From the NCBI RefSeq assembly GCF_000733295.1, contig NZ_JPMI01000003.1, positions 80,212 to 144,211 on the forward strand: a DNA stretch of 64,000 nucleotides, written 5' to 3'. This DNA is from Archangium violaceum Cb vi76 (lineage in GTDB: Bacteria; Myxococcota; Myxococcia; Myxococcales; Myxococcaceae). A model generated the notes under the pieces. That model made no database searches. It had not been told where the DNA came from and saw only the letters and a program-made list of their open reading frames with translations. The position numbers and the translations under genes were made by a program. Shown here piece after piece: positions 33,822-42,835 of this stretch; the stretch's first letter is position 1; the number at the start of each line of letters is the position of its first letter.

Positions 33822-36644
33822 TCAAGCGGAGGGCGGTGACTCGTCCTTCGTGCCCAGCTTCTCCAGCAACAACGAGCGTTGCTCCAGCGGCAGTTCGAGC
33901 AGGACGCTCCTGTCGCCGCTCTGCCGGTAGCGTGCCGCCACCGACAGCATGTCGAGGGGAATGCGGCAATCGGGCCTGTCCGCGAGCGCCTCCTGGAGGG
34001 GGGGAATCGCCTTGGTCCACGCATCGTCCGCGAGCAGATCTTCTTCGAGGCAGTGGTCGAGAAGCTCGGACAGGATGGCGGGCATGAGCCCGCCCTGTTG
34101 ATGCTTGTCGAGCACCATCCGGAGTTGCGGAACCTGCCGTGCCATCGCGACCACACCGCGGAGCTGCTGCTCGATGGCCAGGACATCGCGGAGCGAAGTG
34201 GCCAGGACGTCCTGATTCACGGACTCCGCGATTCCATGCAGCGTGCGGTCGAGTATGGACATGGCAGCTCCGAAGCCCGCGCTACCCGTCAAGGCCTCTA
34301 TCTCCAGAAGGGTGAGTTCCTTGTCCTCGGGGGCTTCCTGCTTGGCGCTTTCAGCAACAGCCAGCGCCTCCTTGTATCGGGAGAGCCGGAGCAGTGCGCC
34401 CGCCCGCTGCTTCCGGAAGAGCGCCTTCTTTTCTTCTCTCTTCTCGAACTCGTCGATCCAGGAGAGAACCTCCGAGGGACGCCCAAGTCCAATCAAGAAA
34501 TCCAGGGTGATCTCGGTGGCATGCTCATCTGGATGCAGGGCGAGCACGTTCAGTCCAGCCCGTGCCGCGTCTTCGGTACGCCCAAGTGCATACAGGTCAA
34601 TTGCCCTGAAGACATGACTCCAGACATCACCAGGATTGGACTCTATCGCCTTGTCCAATTGGGCGAGTGCGTCTTTGTGTCTTCCAAGAATCGCCAGGGA
34701 CCGGCCATAAGATGCGATTGCGACCGGGTCGGCCGAGAGCTTCTCTGGAGCCAGCTCCGCCAGAGAGACCGCTTCGTCGTGCTTGTCCTGGGCATTCAGT
34801 GAAAGGAAGAGCCCGCGAAACGCCAGGGGCTCGTCTGGGGCCAACTCCAGATACTTCCGGTAGGCTTGCTCGGCTTCGGCATGTCTACCCAGGTCATGCG
34901 CGAGCTGCGCGAAGGTTTCGATATGGGCACGGTCATTGGAGGCTAGCTGAAATGCCCGCCTGAAATGCTCGGTCGCCAGTTCCTTGCGTCCGCTCTGCTC
35001 CAACAGGTTGGCATAATCATAAATGAGCAGTGGCTCCTCTGGATTGAGGGAGAGGGCGCGCCCTTCTACCTCCAGGGCTTCCTCGACTCTTCCGAGGTGT
35101 ACCAGGCTCGTTGCAATGATGATGAGGAGAGGGACTTCATCCGGGTATTGTGCTGCACCTTTCGTCGCCACTTCGAGGGCGTCCTCGAAGCGGTGGAGGC
35201 CATTCATCGCCCAGGCCAGTACATAGTAGTAGCCAGGAGAAGGCCGCTCCTGAAGGAGCCGAGGCATCGCATCCACCAGCCCCTGGTAGTCCTGCGCCTT
35301 GATGCATCGCTGGGCCTCGGCATCCAGGTGCTCCAGGAAGGGCTCCCGCGGATCCTGCGCGAAATCCTGGAGCGCGGCAGTGATGTGCAGCCGATCGACG
35401 CGCCGGGTTTCTGGCCCAGTCTGTTTCAGCAGATCGAGCTTGGTTCGAAGTTCCCGCCCAGAGAACCAGTGCCGCAGGAACTCGACGAAGAGCTTGAAGT
35501 GCTCCGTGCGGTTGTCCTTGATGTCCACGCAGATGCGCATCAGCGGTTCGGCCAGCTCGTAGTACGACTCGCGTCCCACCTTCGTGCTGAGCACGAACTG
35601 GAGCTTCGCCAGCTCGCCGAGCTGCTTGGCCGTGACCTGCTGGGAGATCAGGCACCGCATGGCCAGGTCCTTCACGATGATTGGCCTGGCCTCCTGGCAC
35701 AGCAACTCGATGATCTTCCGCTGCTGGGGCGTGAGCTGCCGCATGCGGTCCTGGTAGTAGGGCGTCAGGTCATCGGCCATGCGCATGAAGGGCCCGATGA
35801 GCTCCTCAAGGGACTCCTCGTCCAGGAAGTCAGAGAGGATGACATAGACGCGATGGTTGCCGCCGGCCAGGTGGTGGATGGCCCGGACGCGCGCCCGACC
35901 CGTGGGCGTCAGCAGGAAGTCCGCCAGTCCGCTACGTCCCTCCAGGAGTGCCTTCTGGCGCAGCAACTCCGTCGCCGTGTCGAAGTCCAGCCGCTCCAGC
36001 GACTTGATGGTGAAGAAGTTGTAGAAGGGCGAGCTTTGGAGCCGCACCCCCGAGAACAGCGCCGGAGTGGTGGCCAGGATGGTCCAGAAAGGGTGCTCCT
36101 GGATGAATGAGCGCCAGCGTTTCTGGCCCTCGTCTCCCAATCCTTCGAACAGGTCGGACAGGTTCTCGCAGATGAGCAGGAGCGTGCTTCCCCGGATGTA
36201 GTCGATTAGGAGCGACTCGGCGGTCCGTAGCGCTGCCTCCGGGCTCTGTTTGAAGGCCTCGTAGATACGATCGAGCGACGCGGAGAGCCCCGGCGTGCCC
36301 TCTTGCGCATAAAGCGCACGCAGGATTCTCACCAGCAGGTCCAGGAAGGAGGCGACACCCCATTCCTCTTCGTTCAGATAGGCGATCTTCAGCCGCGCGC
36401 GTGCCGCGGCGTATGCCTCGTCGTTCTTCAGCTTGTGGGCGGCGAGCGAGACGAAGTGGGTCTTCCCCATTCCTCGCGCACCCACGAGGAGGATGTAGTG
36501 CTTCTCCTTCCGGGTCGCCGAGGCGGTGATGCGCTTGAGGATGTCCTTCATCAAGGCATCCCGGCCCACGAAGAGCTGCTCGAGCGCCTGTCCCGACATG
36601 TTGCCGGGGCTGTAGCGGGAGGTCGTGACGAGTCCACGAGTCAT
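33822..36644 (-). CDS. STAND-type ATPase with TPR C-terminus
   Basis: A 940-residue soluble protein. Residues about 20-300 form an Orc1/Cdc6-like AAA ATPase: FVGRDALMKDIL, Walker A LLVGARGMGKTH (about 55-66), Walker B TLLLICENLSDL (about 155) and a sensor region ILATTPALF. A winged-helix-like region (QRKIIELLCQEARPIIVKDLAMR, in pieces) follows near 310-390. From about 450 to 900 the protein is TPR repeats (EEALEVEGRALSLNPEEPLL). Such STAND proteins switch state on ligand binding by the TPR arm. The start at ATG 36644 overlaps the upstream stop by ATGA. The 34.2-35.3 kb part is less GC-rich than neighbouring genes, a possible sign of transfer. Confidence 0.82.
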   Translation of the reverse strand: MTRGLVTTSRYSPGNMSGQALEQLFVGRDALMKDILKRITASATRKEKHYILLVGARGMGKTHFVSLAAHKLKNDEAYAAARARLKIAYLNEEEWGVASFLDLLVRILRALYAQEGTPGLSASLDRIYEAFKQSPEAALRTAESLLIDYIRGSTLLLICENLSDLFEGLGDEGQKRWRSFIQEHPFWTILATTPALFSGVRLQSSPFYNFFTIKSLERLDFDTATELLRQKALLEGRSGLADFLLTPTGRARVRAIHHLAGGNHRVYVILSDFLDEESLEELIGPFMRMADDLTPYYQDRMRQLTPQQRKIIELLCQEARPIIVKDLAMRCLISQQVTAKQLGELAKLQFVLSTKVGRESYYELAEPLMRICVDIKDNRTEHFKLFVEFLRHWFSGRELRTKLDLLKQTGPETRRVDRLHITAALQDFAQDPREPFLEHLDAEAQRCIKAQDYQGLVDAMPRLLQERPSPGYYYVLAWAMNGLHRFEDALEVATKGAAQYPDEVPLLIIIATSLVHLGRVEEALEVEGRALSLNPEEPLLIYDYANLLEQSGRKELATEHFRRAFQLASNDRAHIETFAQLAHDLGRHAEAEQAYRKYLELAPDEPLAFRGLFLSLNAQDKHDEAVSLAELAPEKLSADPVAIASYGRSLAILGRHKDALAQLDKAIESNPGDVWSHVFRAIDLYALGRTEDAARAGLNVLALHPDEHATEITLDFLIGLGRPSEVLSWIDEFEKREEKKALFRKQRAGALLRLSRYKEALAVAESAKQEAPEDKELTLLEIEALTGSAGFGAAMSILDRTLHGIAESVNQDVLATSLRDVLAIEQQLRGVVAMARQVPQLRMVLDKHQQGGLMPAILSELLDHCLEEDLLADDAWTKAIPPLQEALADRPDCRIPLDMLSVAARYRQSGDRSVLLELPLEQRSLLLEKLGTKDESPPSA

Positions 36645-37825
36645 AGCCGGTTGTGCCTCCACCACTGCTTGACGACATGCCAGCGGAAGTCATGGGCCAT
36701 CACGTCGTCGCGACGGTCGAGTGTGAGGTAGTGGTCGCGCCGCAACAGCAGGCACGTCTCACGAACCTGCTCGTCTCGCACCTCGGGGAGCGTGTGGCGC
36801 GCGAGGTTGATGAGGTTGTCCATTGTCGTCGCGCCCTCCTGAGAGGCCACCGCGTCCAACACGATTAGAGACAGGCGCGCTTCCTCTGGCCCGTAGTAGG
36901 TGGAGAGCCGCTGCAGGTAATAGGCGAGATGGGCCGGATCGTCATCCGCACAAACCAGGGCCTCCGCGCTCGCGGTGATGTCCGTGGTCGAGGCCGGCCG
37001 GCCCAACTCTCCGAGCCGATCGACGATGTGATGGATGTAGTAGGGGAAACCTCCGATGGCCTTGTGAAGGTGCCGCGCGAGTGTCTCGACGTCGGAGGGC
37101 GGATGCTCGAGGCCGCAGAGCAGGCGAGAGGCCAGTTCAATGGTCTCTGCTTCGACCATGGGGGGAACCGTCTCCAGGTGCATGTCGTTGACCGGGTCGT
37201 TGGCGTTTCCCGCCACCCGGAGCGTCCGGAGCACGAGGTGCAGTCCGATGGAGCCCGTGAAGAGGAACCGCAGGCGCGCTCCGTGCTGCTGTCGAAGGCT
37301 TCGGAGCAGATCGAGCAACTGGATGACGCTGTCCGCCCCCTCGCGCTTGTGCAGGTTGTGCAGCATCAGCGGCAGCTCGTCCCACATCAGGACGACCTTG
37401 TCCTCGGGCCCGACGGCCTCAAGGACATCGTTCACCGCATCGATGAGCAGCCCCTTCCAGTTGTTCCGGGCCTCGGGCAGGTCCAGGTTGCCCAACTTCT
37501 TGGGCAGCACGGTGCTCCAGAGATCGACGGCCTTCCGCTTCGCCCGCTTGAGTCCGGAGAGCTGGTGATCCACGGCCCGGTAGAGCGCGCGAACCAGCTC
37601 GGTCAGGCCATGGACTGACTCCAGGTCTTGGTAGAACGTGGCGAAGCCGTCCCGTCCGGTCTCGTGCATCTTGAGCACGATGTGGGTCTTTCCGAGGCGG
37701 CGCTCCGCCCCCAGAACAAGGCCCTGCCGCTCCAGGATCCGCCAATACCGGCGGATTTCCTGCTCACGGCCGACGATGTCGTCGACACCCAGCCGCCCAC
37801 CTGGATTCACCACGAGAGGTCTCAT
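36641..37825 (-). CDS. ATPase of archaeal-type STAND family
   Basis: A 394-residue protein. VGREQEIRRYWRILER leads to a Walker A GAERRLGKTH (about 43-52), Walker B KVVLMWDELPLML (about 150) and a sensor-1 LRFLFTGSIGLH. This resembles the ATPase_2 group of STAND NTPases. A winged-helix-like C-terminus (DNLINLARHTLPEVRDE, YLTLDRRDDVMAHDFRWHVV) follows. No effector domain is fused. ATG 37825 (MRPLVVNPGG) is preferred; ATG 37855 is open in frame but adds ten residues with atypical codons. It is translationally coupled to the TPR-ATPase, so the two may form one switch or a defence-like module. Tandem repeats lie just upstream. Confidence 0.78.
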   Translation of the reverse strand: MRPLVVNPGGRLGVDDIVGREQEIRRYWRILERQGLVLGAERRLGKTHIVLKMHETGRDGFATFYQDLESVHGLTELVRALYRAVDHQLSGLKRAKRKAVDLWSTVLPKKLGNLDLPEARNNWKGLLIDAVNDVLEAVGPEDKVVLMWDELPLMLHNLHKREGADSVIQLLDLLRSLRQQHGARLRFLFTGSIGLHLVLRTLRVAGNANDPVNDMHLETVPPMVEAETIELASRLLCGLEHPPSDVETLARHLHKAIGGFPYYIHHIVDRLGELGRPASTTDITASAEALVCADDDPAHLAYYLQRLSTYYGPEEARLSLIVLDAVASQEGATTMDNLINLARHTLPEVRDEQVRETCLLLRRDHYLTLDRRDDVMAHDFRWHVVKQWWRHNRL

Positions 37826-37854
37826 GCGCGGCAGATCTAGTGCATAGCACAGCA

Positions 37855-37886
37855 TACGTCAATTCCATCGTACGTCGAATTCATCG
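37855..37886. promoter_or_regulatory. Tandem 16-bp direct repeat, candidate operator
   Basis: TACGTCAATTCCATCG is followed directly by TACGTCGAATTCATCG, two copies differing by a one-base shift within the AATT core. The pair sits 30-61 bases before ATG 37825 of the ATPase operon, an AT-rich island in GC-rich DNA. This fits a binding site for an operon-specific regulator. No such regulator gene is adjacent. Confidence 0.5.
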
Positions 37887-38035
37887 TGTGATGGGGTGGG
37901 GCATGACAGCTCTTCCTCCCCCTGGTGTTGCTCCTGCGGGTGTTGGTGGAGGGGCGCTTCTTGAGCCCTGCTGCTCCTGTTGATCCGTTCTGTCGGGTTT
38001 TGCTAGAGGTCAATTTCCCCGAGGAGGAGCGAATC

Positions 38036-38443
38036 ATGAAGATGCAGCTGGTGGTGCTGTCCCTGGTGTCCCTGATGGCGGCGTGTGGTGGTGTGTCGGA
38101 GCAGGAGCCGGTCGTCCCCGCGAGCGTGGAAGAGGCGCTGGAGATCGGTGGTATCGCCTGCGGCCCCAACGTGTGTGGCGTGGGCACCTACTGCTGCAAC
38201 TCGAGCTGTGGCGTGTGCGCCCCCAAGGGTGCCGCGTGTCTCGACGTCATGTGCGAGACGAGCGCCCAGCCCGAGGTGGAGGCCCAGGTGAAGCAGCCCG
38301 AGCCCGAGCCCGCCGCCATCTCCATCGGCTCCGGTGGCCCGTGCGGCACGAACTACTGCGGCAAGGGTTACTTCTGCTGCAACCCGGGCTGCGGTGTGTG
38401 CGCGCCCACGGGTGGCGGCTGCCCTGACGTGATGTGCGACTGA
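38036..38443 (+). CDS. Small lipoprotein with two Cys-rich modules
   Basis: A 135-residue lipoprotein starting at ATG 38036, preceded by GAGGAGGAG. The signal peptide ends at LMAAC (Cys18). The mature protein has two copies of a 31-residue module, at about residues 41-71 and 102-132, with pattern CGxxxCGxGxxCCNxxCGxCxPxGxxCxxVMC, joined by an acidic/proline linker (QPEVEAQVKQPEPEP). Each module has eight or nine cysteines, including a CC pair, and would be a disulfide-rich knot outside the cytoplasm. Such modules occur in secreted myxobacterial proteins; function unknown. It is not clearly in an operon. Confidence 0.8.
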   Translation: MKMQLVVLSLVSLMAACGGVSEQEPVVPASVEEALEIGGIACGPNVCGVGTYCCNSSCGVCAPKGAACLDVMCETSAQPEVEAQVKQPEPEPAAISIGSGGPCGTNYCGKGYFCCNPGCGVCAPTGGGCPDVMCD

Positions 38444-38501
38444 GCAGGCGAGCGGACGAGCACTCGTCCCGCCGCTGAGGTTTCCAGACCCCAAAAAGAC
38501 C

Positions 38502-38537
38502 CGTGGGCCCGGTGCCGAAATCGGCTCCGCGCCCACG
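38502..38537 (+). terminator. Strong hairpin downstream of Cys-rich lipoprotein gene
   Basis: CGTGGGC...GCCCACG forms a 7-bp outer stem, with GCCGA/TCGGC inside it. It lies 59 bases after the stop at 38443 and is followed by TGCCTTTCCCGTCCTT, with no clear T run. Also in the 345-bp gap 38444-38788, 38598-38640 on the minus strand could encode a tail ending GFGDYNKFLP and a stop, with no gene attached. Confidence 0.55.
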
Positions 38538-38788
38538 TGCCTTTCCCGTCCTTGTTGAGCTGGGTCGTGGGACGAGCTGCGACCCCCATGAGCCCTTACG
38601 GAAGGAACTTGTTGTAGTCCCCGAAGCCCACCGAGGTGGGCCGCTGTGACAGACAGGGTACGCATCACCTCCGACATGCGAGGGGAGGTGGTTTGTGCCC
38701 GGCTGGGGGGTACGAATGGGATGGACGAAAAAGGCGGCTGCCGCCCGAGCGCCCGTACGCCTTCTCTAACCCAGGTAGTGTTTTCTGG

Positions 38789-41464
38789 TCAACGAGAAGC
38801 GCCGCGCAGTGCGGCCGCGCGCTCCCGGCGGGACATGGCCGTGACATCGACGATGTCCACCTCGAGCGCACCCGCGTTGTCCTCCACCCGGGTGTCCGGG
38901 AAGGTGCAACGCAGGGTGTCGGCGCCGGTCAGCTGGTAGCGCTTGCCCGCCTCCAGGAGCCGATGGTTGCGCCGGCCGGACTTCTGGCTGCTTTCCGCGC
39001 ACAGCACCCGATGTGTACGGCCCGTGGTGCCGGATCTCAGCTCCGCGAAGTCATCGCGCACGGTGAGCAGGTAGATGGCGTCCGGGTTGAGCCCGCGCAT
39101 GGCCAGCTGGTGCTGGGGCGCGAGCACCAGCGCGTTGCGGTTGGGATCAAAGGTGAGCTGGCGCGGCGGCACCCACTTGGACTGGCGCAGGTTCACCCGC
39201 ACCGCGCCGGCGTTGTCCGCCGTGTCGTCGTCCAGCAGGAAGACGTGCAGCTTGCGCACGCCCTTGAAGGTGCGCGGCGCGGAGCCGAGCAGCCCGAAGG
39301 ACTCCTCCACCGGCAGGTTTTCGCCCTCGGCGAACCAGACCAGGGTGTTGGTGGAGCTCCCCCGGCCCTGGCCCAGCAGGGCGCTGCCGGTGGTGCTGAC
39401 GGAGTAGCTCGCCCCGGCGTTGAGCTCGATGGAGGCCGTGGCGTACTTGTCCACCGGGAAGGCGTTGTACTGGGGACGCAGGACGAACAGCCGCGTCGGG
39501 TACTCCACCTCGTTGTACTTCTCGAGATCCACCGGCGCCGCCGCGGTGGCCGGTTCCGCGGGCGTCCCGGCCTGTGGGTCCGCCGTGGCGGTCCGCGGCT
39601 CGCCGGGCTGCTCCGGAGCGGGCACGGTGGCGGTGGGCTCGGGCTTCGGGGCGGAGGGCTCCGGCTCCAGGCGCTCGAGGTCCGCGCGCATCGGATTCCC
39701 CACCTCGGTGGTGAGGGTGAAGCGCCGGGTCCAGGGACGGTAGCCGGGCAGGGTGACGACGAGGGTGTTGGCCTCGTTGAGCGGAACGTTCGGCACGACG
39801 AGCGGCGTGACGCCGGACACGTCCTTGCCGTTGAGCTTCACCGCGGCGCCCGGGGGGATGGAGCTGATCCACTGCGAGCCCACCGGAATGGCCGCCGCTT
39901 CGTTCTCGGAGAAGGCGAAGTGGAGGACGGCCATCACCAGGGCGAGGCCGAAGAGGGGCACGCTGATGAGCGTCACCAGACGCTGGCGCCGCTCGGCGCG
40001 CTCCGCTTCCTCGCGGAGCTTGGCCTCGCGCACGGGGCGCAGGTAGTCCGGCACATTCTTGGGCAGGGTGACGGCCGGGGTTTCGACGGGGGTGTCGCGC
40101 GGTGCGTCGGCGCTCTCGGCGGCGGTGGCGGCGTGCGACACGGCCGTGGAGGGCTCCTCCCCCTCCACCTGCGGGGCGGCCATGGTGGAGATGGAGGGCA
40201 AGCGCGGCACGCCAGTGCCCGACGTCACCCGGCGCCCCGAGGCCGAGCTCATGGTGCGCCCTCCCGCGTTGCTGGCGGGCCGGGCGGAGCCATTGGTGGG
40301 CGGCCTGCCTCCGGGACGGCTGCCCGTGTTGCTCGGGAGCCGGCCACTGTCACTGCCGGGCCGCGACTGCACGGCGCGCATGCCGGAGCCGGTGCTCGTC
40401 CTTCCACTGGCCGAGCCCGGCACACGTGCCTGGGCGCCCATCGGCTCGCTGATGGGTTGGGCCTGCCACGCGGCGAGCTGCTCCAGGAAGGCGGGCGTCA
40501 CCTCCACCTTGCGGCCCTCGGCGGCGAGCTCCTCGGCGAAGAGGTGGCCCAGCAGCTGCGACAGCATGGCCGGCGAGAAGCGCGGCCAGCCCGAGTAGAG
40601 CTGTTCGCGCAGCGCCTCGGAGAAGGCCTGGGCGGTGGGGTAGCGCTGCTCCCGGTCCAGCGCCATCGCGGTGCCCATCACCGATTCCAGCTCGGGGCCG
40701 ATGGCGGGATTGTGGCTGGAGGGGGGCGGATAGTCTCCGTCGAGGATGCGCGGCAGCACCGCGGCGAGCTCGCCCTCGTAGGGGCGCCGGCCGCACAGCA
40801 TCTCGTAGAGCACCACGCCCACGGCGAAGATGTCCGAGCGTGCGTCCAGATCCTGCTCGGCCCGGGCCTGCTCGGTGGAGAAGTACGGGTACTTGCCCTT
40901 GAGCGTGCCGGGCGAGGTGCGCGACTCCACGACGCTCGTCGCCTTGGCGATGCCGAAGTCGATGACCTTGACCTGGCCCTCGTAGGAGATGAGCACGTTG
41001 TCCGGCGACACGTCGCGGTGGACGAGTCCCATGGGCCGGCCGTCCTCCCCGATGTGCCGGTGCGCGTAGTCCAGCCCGTCGCAGATCTGCGTGGCGACGA
41101 ACAGCGCCAGCGGCATGGGCAGGCCCGGCAGGCCGGCTTTCTGGGCGCGGCGCAGCAGCTTGGACAGCGTCTGCCCGTGCACGAACTCCATGGCCAGGAA
41201 GTACTGGCCGTCGATCTCTCCGAAGTCGAAGACCTGGGCGATGTTGCCGTGGGTGAGCCCCGCGGCCACGCGCGCCTCGCTGACGAACATCTCCACGAAG
41301 TCGGGCTCGTCGGCGAAGTGCGGGAGGATCTGCTTGATGACCACCGGCTTGGTCACCCCCGCGGCGCCCTTCATGCGCGCGCGATAGGTGATGGCCATCC
41401 CGCCCGCGGCGAGCTTCGAGACCAATTCGTACTTGCCAAACTCCCGAGCTTCGTTGGCGGCCAC
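38789..41464 (-). CDS. Ser/Thr protein kinase with PEGA-like domain
   Basis: An 891-residue membrane kinase. The kinase domain has LAAGGMAITYRA, K44 in VVIK, HRDVSPDN (149-156) and DFG (169-171); the activation segment ends STEQ instead of APE. A Ser/Arg/Gly-rich linker at about 350-410 leads to a membrane helix at about 515-535 (VTLISVPLFGLALVMAVLHF). Outside it, residues 545-610 (SIPPGAAVKLNGKDVSGVTPL) match a PEGA domain. The last 200 residues (YATASIELNAGASYSV, VRKLHVFLLDDD) are a beta-rich domain I do not recognise. The start is GTG 41464; no better ATG is in frame. It is probably a surface-sensing kinase. Confidence 0.88.
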   Translation of the reverse strand: MAANEAREFGKYELVSKLAAGGMAITYRARMKGAAGVTKPVVIKQILPHFADEPDFVEMFVSEARVAAGLTHGNIAQVFDFGEIDGQYFLAMEFVHGQTLSKLLRRAQKAGLPGLPMPLALFVATQICDGLDYAHRHIGEDGRPMGLVHRDVSPDNVLISYEGQVKVIDFGIAKATSVVESRTSPGTLKGKYPYFSTEQARAEQDLDARSDIFAVGVVLYEMLCGRRPYEGELAAVLPRILDGDYPPPSSHNPAIGPELESVMGTAMALDREQRYPTAQAFSEALREQLYSGWPRFSPAMLSQLLGHLFAEELAAEGRKVEVTPAFLEQLAAWQAQPISEPMGAQARVPGSASGRTSTGSGMRAVQSRPGSDSGRLPSNTGSRPGGRPPTNGSARPASNAGGRTMSSASGRRVTSGTGVPRLPSISTMAAPQVEGEEPSTAVSHAATAAESADAPRDTPVETPAVTLPKNVPDYLRPVREAKLREEAERAERRQRLVTLISVPLFGLALVMAVLHFAFSENEAAAIPVGSQWISSIPPGAAVKLNGKDVSGVTPLVVPNVPLNEANTLVVTLPGYRPWTRRFTLTTEVGNPMRADLERLEPEPSAPKPEPTATVPAPEQPGEPRTATADPQAGTPAEPATAAAPVDLEKYNEVEYPTRLFVLRPQYNAFPVDKYATASIELNAGASYSVSTTGSALLGQGRGSSTNTLVWFAEGENLPVEESFGLLGSAPRTFKGVRKLHVFLLDDDTADNAGAVRVNLRQSKWVPPRQLTFDPNRNALVLAPQHQLAMRGLNPDAIYLLTVRDDFAELRSGTTGRTHRVLCAESSQKSGRRNHRLLEAGKRYQLTGADTLRCTFPDTRVEDNAGALEVDIVDVTAMSRRERAAALRGASR

Positions 41465-41680
41465 GATGCGCGTCGCGTTGTTGGAGGAGAGGGAGCGTGG
41501 AGCATACCCCGCTTCCTGGAAAAGTCCCGCTAGGGGGTACTTCGGGTGGATTTATTGCCTACCTCCGCGGACAGGCTGCGAATCCACCCGCCAACGTTTT
41601 ATCCTGGAATCCGCTCGGGGGGCAGCCCCGGCCGGGGTGGACGGGCCCGTCCCCCTGCCCGCCCGAGCGAAGGGGTTGCG

Positions 41681-42835
41681 ATGATGGTGCGACTGTGGGT
41701 GCTCGCCCTGGTGGTGCTCGCCCTGGTGGTGCTGCCGGGCGCGGTCCAGGCCCAGGTATGCGAGGCGCAAGCGGTGGCGGAGGTCCCCGCCCAGGCCCTC
41801 CCCGTCCGGGGGGAGCCCATGGCCGGCGACCAGGAGGTGCCCACCCGGCCGCGTTTCGAGGTGCTGCCGGCGGCCGTCTCGGTGGTGCCCGGCCTGCTGC
41901 TGCACGGGATGGGGTCGCTGGTGGCGGGGGACACCCGGACGGCGGGGCGGCACTTCCTCCTGCAGGGCTCGGGCCTGGGGCTGCTGGTCGCCGGTGGCAT
42001 CCCCATCGCCATGTCGGGGGCCTCGCGCCGGGTCATCGGTCCGCTGTACGCGATGACGCTGACGGGGGTGGGCATTCTCTCCATCTCCACCCTGGCCAAC
42101 CTCTATGGCGCCGTGTCGCCCGCCTTCCCACCCGGCCAGGTGGCCCGGCACCTGCCTCCCCTCGAGCTGGAGGCGGGCTACCAGCACGTGGTGGATCCAG
42201 CCTTCGACTACCGGCATTTCGTCTCGGTGGGCGCGCTGGCGCGGCTGAATCGCGTGCGCCTGGAGGCCGGGGTGCGGTTGTCGCCGGACGAGGGCAACCT
42301 GCGCGTGCGCGTGGGCGGCGCGTACCGGTTGCTGGGTGCACCCGAGGGCTCTCGCGGGCGCCAGGACGGCACGGCGTTGGACCTGGAGGCCGCGGCGCTG
42401 GCGCACCGTTACCCCGCCGAGGTCTTCACCCTGGCCGGTGGCGAGCTCTTCCTGCGGGGCCGCTACGACATGGCGCGCTTCAGCCCGCGCATGGCCGGCT
42501 CCTTCGCGGAGATGGGCGTGGGCTTCGCCATGCAGAGCTACATCTACACGGGCCCGGTGGACGACATCCTCTTCGAGCAGCTCCTCTTCTCCTTCGGGTA
42601 TGGCGTGTACCTGGGCCGGGGCGGGCCCTTCCGGGGCGAGGCGATGCTCTATTACGACCACCGCAAGGACGACTTCCCGGGGGGCATCAAGGCCGGCGGT
42701 GGGGTGCCGGGGTTCGTGGGGCTGCGCGGGCGCATGCTCCTCTCCGGGCCGTGGGGCGTGGCCGCGGAGCTCCAGGCGGGCTCGGCGGTGGTGGGCCGGG
42801 TGTCACTCATCTACGCGTTGGGAGGTGAGCCGTGA
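41681..42835 (+). CDS. Predicted outer-membrane or exported protein
   Basis: A 384-residue protein starting at ATG 41681, with signal peptide VLALVVLALVVLPGAVQA and cleavage before QVCEA. Residues 55-150 include two hydrophobic hairpins (AAVSVVPGLLLHGMGSLVAG, GLGLLVAGGIPIAMSG). The second half is a run of amphipathic strands (LELEAGYQHVVDPAFDYRHF, RLEAGVRLSPDEGNLRVRVG, in short pieces), as in an outer-membrane beta-barrel. It has no named domain. Its stop overlaps the start of the phosphoesterase gene as GTGA, so the two probably work together at the cell envelope. Confidence 0.75.
   Translation: MMVRLWVLALVVLALVVLPGAVQAQVCEAQAVAEVPAQALPVRGEPMAGDQEVPTRPRFEVLPAAVSVVPGLLLHGMGSLVAGDTRTAGRHFLLQGSGLGLLVAGGIPIAMSGASRRVIGPLYAMTLTGVGILSISTLANLYGAVSPAFPPGQVARHLPPLELEAGYQHVVDPAFDYRHFVSVGALARLNRVRLEAGVRLSPDEGNLRVRVGGAYRLLGAPEGSRGRQDGTALDLEAAALAHRYPAEVFTLAGGELFLRGRYDMARFSPRMAGSFAEMGVGFAMQSYIYTGPVDDILFEQLLFSFGYGVYLGRGGPFRGEAMLYYDHRKDDFPGGIKAGGGVPGFVGLRGRMLLSGPWGVAAELQAGSAVVGRVSLIYALGGEP

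Noticed and set aside
38598..38640. Minus-strand C-terminal fragment ending GFGDYNKFLP
   Set aside because: A stop in the same frame lies about 40 bases upstream; too short to call a gene or pseudogene.
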